Assembly: GCA_028709105.1 (NCBI GenBank)
Contig: JAQVYD010000003.1
Span: 31,980-41,772, forward strand
Length of the DNA: 9,793 bases
Reading direction: 5' to 3'
From: Clostridia bacterium
GTDB lineage: Bacteria > Bacillota > Peptococcia > DRI-13 > DTU073
Part shown: one piece after another, positions 6,459-9,793 of the stretch
Numbering within the stretch: the stretch's first letter is position 1
How the letters are laid out: each line of letters begins with the position of its first letter
Position numbers and translations under genes: made by a program
Notes under the pieces: model-generated
Told to the model about the DNA's origin: nothing
Seen by the model: the letters and a program-made list of their open reading frames with translations, nothing else
Databases searched by the model: none

Positions 6459-6812
6459 GTGCAAACGCTTATTTTTGGGCTTCAGGTTGCGGCAATAGGT
6501 ATAGGTGTAGTTTTTGTTGCTTTGGTTTTTCTTATTTTTGTGATTAAGGGAATGACAAAGGCAACAGAGTTATCTGAGGTCAAAAAAAACACAGATAACT
6601 CTATGATTATAAAAAAAGAGGCAGTGCCGCAAGAAGCACCGCTAATAGCAGAAGATGATGATGAAATTATGGCGGTCATTGCTGCAGCCGTAGCTTGCCT
6701 GACGCAGGGCAAGCTGAGGATCAAGACAATTCGGCGGGTAAAAGAAGAAAATGTACCTGTTTGGAGTGCCGCAGGGCGGCAAGAAACGATGTGTCTGCGC
6801 CAAAACAGGTAA
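6459..6812 (+). CDS. mmdD: Methylmalonyl-CoA decarboxylase delta/gamma subunit (OadG family)
   Basis: A 117-residue OadG-family subunit that anchors and assembles the sodium-pump decarboxylase. One N-terminal membrane segment (about 7-30, IGIGVVFVALVFLIFVIKGM) is followed by a charged linker (about 33-65). A small C-terminal domain begins at DDDEIMAVIAAAVACL and contains IKTIRRV and W102-x-x-x-G106-R107, the pattern typical of OadG/MmdD proteins. The start is GTG at 6459, nine bases after GGAAAGGAG (6441-6449), 39 bases beyond mmdA. The gene is unusually rich in inverted repeats: a perfect 11-bp pair, a GC-rich 10-bp hairpin and a nested pair ending at the stop codon. No separate MmdE is seen; the C-terminal domain here probably covers its role. 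Confidence 0.88.
   Translation: MQTLIFGLQVAAIGIGVVFVALVFLIFVIKGMTKATELSEVKKNTDNSMIIKKEAVPQEAPLIAEDDDEIMAVIAAAVACLTQGKLRIKTIRRVKEENVPVWSAAGRQETMCLRQNR
6566..6602. repeat. Perfect 11-bp inverted repeat inside mmdD
   Basis: AGAGTTATCTG (6566-6576) and CAGATAACTCT (6592-6602) are exact reverse complements around a 15-base A-rich loop. The pair lies in the part of mmdD that encodes the flexible linker after the membrane segment, where codon choice is free to drift. In mRNA it would form a stable stem-loop about 150 bases after the mmdA stop. No T-run follows, so it does not look like a terminator. Confidence 0.7.
6692..6715. repeat. GC-rich hairpin inside mmdD
   Basis: AGCTTGCCTG (6692-6701) can pair with CAGGGCAAGCT (6705-6715) over a three-base loop, ten pairs with a single bulged G. 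It encodes residues of the C-terminal domain, yet the base pairing is much stronger than expected by chance. There is no following T-run. Confidence 0.6.
6754..6811. repeat. Nested stem structure at the 3' end of mmdD
   Basis: TACCTGTTTGG (6754-6764) pairs with CCAAAACAGGTA (6800-6811) with one bulged A, and encloses a perfect six-bp GC hairpin, TGCCGC (6767-6772) with GCGGCA (6776-6781). The outer right arm overlaps the mmdD stop codon. An A-rich rather than T-rich stretch follows, which argues against termination on this strand and would suit an mRNA end-protection or processing element. Confidence 0.55.
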
Positions 6813-6838
6813 ATAAAAATAAGGTTACATTAGTTTTA

Positions 6839-6864
6839 ATTATGAATTATGCATTATGAATTAT
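6839..6864. repeat. Direct repeat ATTATGAATTAT x2 before mmdC
   Basis: Two exact 12-base copies at 6839-6850 and 6853-6864 are separated by GC. They lie in the 71-base gap between mmdD and mmdC, just before the mmdC ribosome binding site. Short AT-rich repeats of this type occur between genes in many bacteria and have no assigned role. The sequence would keep this part of the mRNA unstructured and accessible. Confidence 0.75.
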
Positions 6865-6883
6865 CTTTTGGGAGGGGTTTTTT

Positions 6884-7276
6884 ATGAAAAAGTTCCGTAT
6901 CAAGGTAAATGGTAAAGCTTATGAAGTAGAAGTAGAAGAAATAGATGGAGGAGGAGCAGCTATTCCTAAGATTACTGCACCCACGACACCTCAAACTGTT
7001 GTCCAGCCTGCTGCTCCTGCGGTTTCCCCGGAGCCTAAAACAGTGGCTCCTGCGCCTTCCGGTGCCGAGGTTGTTACCGCGCCTATGCCCGGTAAGATTA
7101 TGTCCATTAAAGTAGCGGTAGGACAACAGGTCAAGGCCGGCGATTTGCTCTTGATCTTAGAAGCCATGAAAATGGAAAATGAGATTTTCTGTGGGACGGG
7201 GGGAACAGTTAAGGAAATAAGAGTTAGTGAAGGTGCTGCTGTTAATCCTGAAGATGTTCTCGTGGTTATTGCTTAG
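6884..7276 (+). CDS. mmdC: Methylmalonyl-CoA decarboxylase biotin carboxyl carrier subunit
   Basis: A 130-residue biotin carrier that shuttles CO2 from the MmdA active site to the membrane subunit MmdB. Residues 1-20 form a short beta-rich start (FRIKVNGKAYEVEVEEI), a Pro/Ala/Val-rich flexible linker spans about 28-62, and the biotinyl domain occupies about 63-130. The acceptor motif EAMKMENE places biotin on Lys96, 34 residues from the C-terminus, the usual spacing for this domain; APMPGKI (66-72) is the conserved hairpin partner. The start is well defined by GGGAGGGG (6870-6877), six bases upstream. This is the only biotin acceptor in the window and hence the expected substrate of the upstream BirA. 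It lies 41 bases before mmdB. Confidence 0.95.
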   Translation: MKKFRIKVNGKAYEVEVEEIDGGGAAIPKITAPTTPQTVVQPAAPAVSPEPKTVAPAPSGAEVVTAPMPGKIMSIKVAVGQQVKAGDLLLILEAMKMENEIFCGTGGTVKEIRVSEGAAVNPEDVLVVIA

Positions 7277-7317
7277 TCAACAGGTATCTTTACTATCTCA
7301 AGAGGGGAAGGAATTAC

Positions 7318-8493
7318 ATGATGGAAATAAACTTATCAAAGGCCTTTGCTGACCTGGCGATGAGTACAGGTTTCGTTAATCTTACTATACAGCAAGTGAT
7401 TATGCTTTTTATCTCCTTCATTCTGCTTTATTTAGCAATTGTCAAGAAATTTGAACCCTTACTGCTTTTGCCGATTGCCTTTGGTATGTTATTAGCAAAT
7501 ATACCAAATGCAGGTTTAATGGCCCCGCCGGAAGCGGGTCTGGATCCGTTTACGGGGGAAAATAAGGTAGTGCCGGGAGGCTTGCTTTATTATTTATATC
7601 AAGGTGTAAAACTAGGAATATATCCGCCTTTGATTTTTTTGGGTGTAGGAGCGATGACTGATTTTGGTCCCCTGATTGCTAATCCTAAAACCTTGCTTCT
7701 GGGGGCGGCGGCTCAGTTAGGAATCTTTTTAACTTTTATTGGGGCTTTATTTTTAGGTTTTTTACCGAATGAAGCAGCTTCTATCGGGATTATCGGCGGT
7801 GCTGACGGACCTACGGCAATCTTTCTGACTTCTAAACTGGCACCGGATTTGTTACCGGCTATTGCCGTGGCGGCTTATTCCTATATGGCTTTAGTACCGA
7901 TTATTCAGCCTCCGATCATGAAAGCCTTAACAACTCATAAAATGCGGATTGTGGTCATGGATCAGCTGCGTCACGTTTCACAGCGGGAAAAAATAATTTT
8001 CCCGATTTTAGTGACAATCATTGTTTCTTTACTTTTGCCTGATGCAGCTCCTTTGATTGGGATGCTGATGTTAGGAAACCTTTTCCGTGAATCCGGTGTA
8101 GTCGGACGTTTGAGTGATACGGCTCAAAATGCTTTGATTAATATTATTACGATTTTCTTAGGGGTAACTGTCGGGGCTACCGCCAGTGCAGAAGCCTTTT
8201 TAAATCCTTCTACCATTAAAATTATTCTTTTAGGATTAATTGCTTTCTGTTTTGGCACAGCCGGTGGTGTTCTTTTGGGAGATTTAATGTATTTTCTCTC
8301 CGGCGGCAAAGTCAATCCTTTGATTGGTTCGGCAGGTATTTCCGCGGTACCGATGGCAGCACGTGTTTCTCAGGTAGTAGGGCAAAAGGAAAACCCCAAA
8401 AACTTCCTGTTGATGCACGCCATGGGACCCAATGTCGCAGGGGTAATTGGCTCGGCTGTGGCGGCGGGAGTTTTGCTTTCCTTGTTTAAATAA
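7318..8493 (+). CDS. mmdB: Methylmalonyl-CoA decarboxylase beta subunit, Na+-translocating carboxybiotin decarboxylase
   Basis: The 391-residue integral membrane subunit that decarboxylates carboxybiotin of MmdC and exports Na+. Many hydrophobic helices are evident. The family signature GGADGPTAIF (160-169) contains Asp163, and NPLIGSAGISAVPMAAR lies at 333-349. Six residues described as functionally important in Klebsiella OadB (Asp203, Tyr229, Asn373, Gly377, Ser382, Arg389) all fall on identical residues here with a constant offset of 40 (Asp163, Tyr189, Asn333, Gly337, Ser342, Arg349), so sodium pumping should be intact. ATG codons at 7318 and 7321 are both possible; AAGGA (7308-7312) lies five and eight bases upstream of them, so the second may be the true start. 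Last gene of the operon, followed by a terminator. Confidence 0.95.
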   Translation: MMEINLSKAFADLAMSTGFVNLTIQQVIMLFISFILLYLAIVKKFEPLLLLPIAFGMLLANIPNAGLMAPPEAGLDPFTGENKVVPGGLLYYLYQGVKLGIYPPLIFLGVGAMTDFGPLIANPKTLLLGAAAQLGIFLTFIGALFLGFLPNEAASIGIIGGADGPTAIFLTSKLAPDLLPAIAVAAYSYMALVPIIQPPIMKALTTHKMRIVVMDQLRHVSQREKIIFPILVTIIVSLLLPDAAPLIGMLMLGNLFRESGVVGRLSDTAQNALINIITIFLGVTVGATASAEAFLNPSTIKIILLGLIAFCFGTAGGVLLGDLMYFLSGGKVNPLIGSAGISAVPMAARVSQVVGQKENPKNFLLMHAMGPNVAGVIGSAVAAGVLLSLFK

Positions 8494-8519
8494 AAAATAA
8501 TCATCCTGTAAAAAGAACG

Positions 8520-8556
8520 AAAAAGAGTGTTAATGAAGGTGACACTCTTTTTTTCT
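8520..8556 (+). terminator. Intrinsic terminator of the mutase/decarboxylase operon
   Basis: AAAAAGAGTGT (8520-8530) and ACACTCTTTTT (8542-8552) form a perfect 11-bp stem with an 11-base loop, followed by more T residues. It starts 26 bases after the mmdB stop. The arrangement is a standard rho-independent terminator. Confidence 0.9.
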
Positions 8557-8680
8557 TTTTGTTTCTTTGTCTTTAATTAATTAAAAGTAAAAAATAAAGT
8601 TGGTAAAAGGTTCTAACAAAATTAGTTTTTTTGAATGTATAAAAAATTCATCAACAGCTAAAAATAAGAATACTTCAAGC
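8557..8680. other. AT-rich intergenic stretch before the SASP gene
   Basis: Nothing encoded is visible. It contains a perfect 14-bp palindrome TTTAATTAATTAAA (8572-8585) and long A and T runs. The SASP promoter should lie here and, for this family, would be expected to be read by the forespore factor sigma-G, but I find no convincing -35/-10 pair at the right spacing. Confidence 0.5.
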
Positions 8681-8699
8681 AAAGGAGGTGAAGTTTAAA

Positions 8700-8915
8700 A
8701 TGCCTCGTAATACAAATAAACCTGCTATACAGGGTGCTGCTCCGGCTCTTGATCAGTTAAAGTATGAAATCGCCGGTGAATTAGGAATCTCCAATTATGC
8801 TCAGGTTGATAAAGGGCAGCTGACTTCTCGTCAGAATGGATACGTCGGGGGATACATGACCAGGAAGCTGGTTCAGTTTGCTGAAGAAGCTTTGTCCAAA
8901 GGACAAATGGTCTAA
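8700..8915 (+). CDS. Alpha/beta-type small acid-soluble spore protein (SASP)
   Basis: A 71-residue DNA-binding spore protein. Such proteins coat forespore DNA, protect it from UV and chemical damage, and are degraded at germination to feed outgrowth. Both family signatures are present: the GPR cleavage region ALDQLKYEIAGELGI (16-30, with the expected cut after Glu23) and NGYVGGYMTRKLV (46-58), which corresponds to the GxVGGxMTKRLV motif. Length is normal. ATG 8700 is chosen because AAAGGAGGTG (8681-8690) lies nine bases upstream; the in-frame GTG at 8688 is part of that ribosome binding site. The gene is monocistronic, bounded by terminators, and faces gpr, whose product degrades this protein family. 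Its presence shows that the organism makes endospores. Confidence 0.95.
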   Translation: MPRNTNKPAIQGAAPALDQLKYEIAGELGISNYAQVDKGQLTSRQNGYVGGYMTRKLVQFAEEALSKGQMV

Positions 8916-8936
8916 CTCCTAATTAAAATAATGTTT

Positions 8937-8975
8937 AAAAAACAAGCAGGGATCTTGAATCACTGCTTGTTTTTT
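8937..8975. terminator. Bidirectional intrinsic terminator between the SASP gene and gpr
   Basis: AAAAAACAAGCAG (8937-8949) and CTGCTTGTTTTTT (8963-8975) form a perfect 13-bp stem with a 13-base loop. The stem ends in a T-run when read on either strand, so one hairpin can end both convergent transcripts. It lies 21 bases after the SASP stop and 11 bases before the gpr stop. Confidence 0.92.
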
Positions 8976-8986
8976 ACTAATCCGGC

Positions 8987-9793
8987 TTAATGCAGGTAAT
9001 GTTCGACTTCTTCCGGCGGTATTCCCGGATGGAGGGCCAAAGCTAAGGCCATCGCAATTATTTTAGCGGTATTGGTAATTTGTTCATCAATTTCTTTGGG
9101 CGTAACCATTAATTGACCACCAAATGGTTCTAAGACTTGATTAATCATTTGTCCTATCGCTACCGGTTGTAAACCTTGGTAAACTGCACGTAGATTTGGT
9201 GTAGTTTGTAAGTGGGTAAAAAGTTTTTCCATCGCCTGATGGGCAATAATTCCGGCATGAACTACGGTGGGCACACCGATGGCAATTACGGGAATTCCCA
9301 TCGTTTCTTGATTAATGGCTGTTCTTTTATTCCCAATACCTGAACCTGGATTTATTCCTGTCGTAGCTACTTGAATAGTGGAGTTAATCCTTTCTACACT
9401 GCCTGCAGCTAGGGCATCAATGGCGATAATTAGATCAGGTTTAATTCGTTCAACAAGACCTTTGATAATTTCTGCCGTTTCTATGCCTGTCACACCTAAG
9501 ACTCCGGGTGCTAAAATACAGACAGACCTTAAGCCTTGGCGTAGTTCTTCAGGGGCATAATGAAAAAGATGTCTGGTGGCCATAGAATATTCGACAGTTT
9601 TTGGACCTAAAGCATCAGGAGTGGCATTCCAATTACCTAAACCTGTGATTAAAATGGTTGAGTCATCCCGGAGAGGCAGAATTTCTTTTAATTTTTGGGC
9701 AAAAGTCACCCCGATATTTTTATGGGCCATTTTATTGTTTTCGCGGAGAGCCGTTGATTCTAAAGTAAGATAACTGCCGGGAGCGCGTCCCAT
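8987..9793 (-). CDS. gpr: Germination protease GPR (C-terminal about 80%, cut by the window edge)
   Basis: Endopeptidase of the A25 family, made as a zymogen in the forespore, which cuts SASPs during germination. The visible 268 residues include APGSYLTLES (near the left end), ILITGLGNWNATPDALGP (47-64), VCILAPGVLGVTGIET, IIAIDALAAGSVERIN (122-137), TTGINPGSGIGNKR (144-157) and GIPVIAIGVPTVV (166-178). Asp60 and Asp126 are 66 residues apart, exactly like the proposed catalytic Asp127 and Asp193 of the Bacillus megaterium enzyme, so about 67 N-terminal residues lie beyond the window. The Met at 9791-9793 is therefore probably internal, since family members have an N-terminal domain with the propeptide before this point. 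The C-terminus is complete. The gene faces the SASP gene that encodes one of its own substrates. Confidence 0.95.
   Translation of the reverse strand: MGRAPGSYLTLESTALRENNKMAHKNIGVTFAQKLKEILPLRDDSTILITGLGNWNATPDALGPKTVEYSMATRHLFHYAPEELRQGLRSVCILAPGVLGVTGIETAEIIKGLVERIKPDLIIAIDALAAGSVERINSTIQVATTGINPGSGIGNKRTAINQETMGIPVIAIGVPTVVHAGIIAHQAMEKLFTHLQTTPNLRAVYQGLQPVAIGQMINQVLEPFGGQLMVTPKEIDEQITNTAKIIAMALALALHPGIPPEEVEHYLH

Noticed and set aside
8630..8660. Sigma-G promoter for the SASP gene (TGAATG with CATCAAC)
   Set aside because: The spacing is only about 11 bases and the -10 lacks the CATnnTA pattern.
9791..9793. ATG at the right edge as the true start of gpr
   Set aside because: Catalytic Asp spacing implies about 67 further N-terminal residues, including the propeptide, beyond the window.

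Overview
The window comes from an endospore-forming, anaerobic-type member of the Bacillota (Firmicutes). The base composition is AT-rich by eye and ribosome binding sites are strong AGGAGG-like sequences. A small acid-soluble spore protein gene and the germination protease gene lie at the right end. Clostridial lineages such as Peptococcaceae-like groups, or spore-forming Negativicutes, would fit; the sequence alone does not decide between them.

Layout. Positions 4-981 hold birA (biotin protein ligase/repressor). A 265-base gap (982-1246) follows, with a good sigma-A-type promoter (TTGTAA, 16 bases, TATAAT), a dyad over the probable start of transcription, a tandem 16-bp repeat and a possible 21-codon leader ORF. 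From 1247 to 8493 eight genes run on the + strand: the two subunits of a split B12-dependent methylmalonyl-CoA mutase, the GTPase chaperone MeaB, methylmalonyl-CoA epimerase, and the alpha, gamma (delta-type), biotin-carrier and beta subunits of a membrane-bound, sodium-pumping methylmalonyl-CoA decarboxylase (mmdA-mmdD-mmdC-mmdB). A clear intrinsic terminator closes the unit at about 8520-8555. Then come an alpha/beta-type SASP gene (+) and, convergent to it, gpr (-), which runs off the right edge. They share a hairpin that can terminate transcription both ways.

How the genes work together. The mutase interconverts succinyl-CoA and (R)-methylmalonyl-CoA, MeaB protects and loads the mutase, and the epimerase supplies the (S) epimer. 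The Mmd complex decarboxylates that epimer to propionyl-CoA and uses the free energy to export Na+. BirA would attach biotin to Lys96 of MmdC, the only biotin acceptor in the window. No biotin carboxylase and no transcarboxylase 5S gene is present, so decarboxylation coupled to Na+ export is the best reading, as in succinate-to-propionate fermenters such as Propionigenium and Veillonella. The reverse direction in a propionate oxidiser cannot be excluded.

I see no undescribed protein system here. The less ordinary signals are non-coding: the tandem repeat and leader ORF before the mutase, a palindromic element between meaB and mce, and an unusual cluster of inverted repeats inside mmdD.
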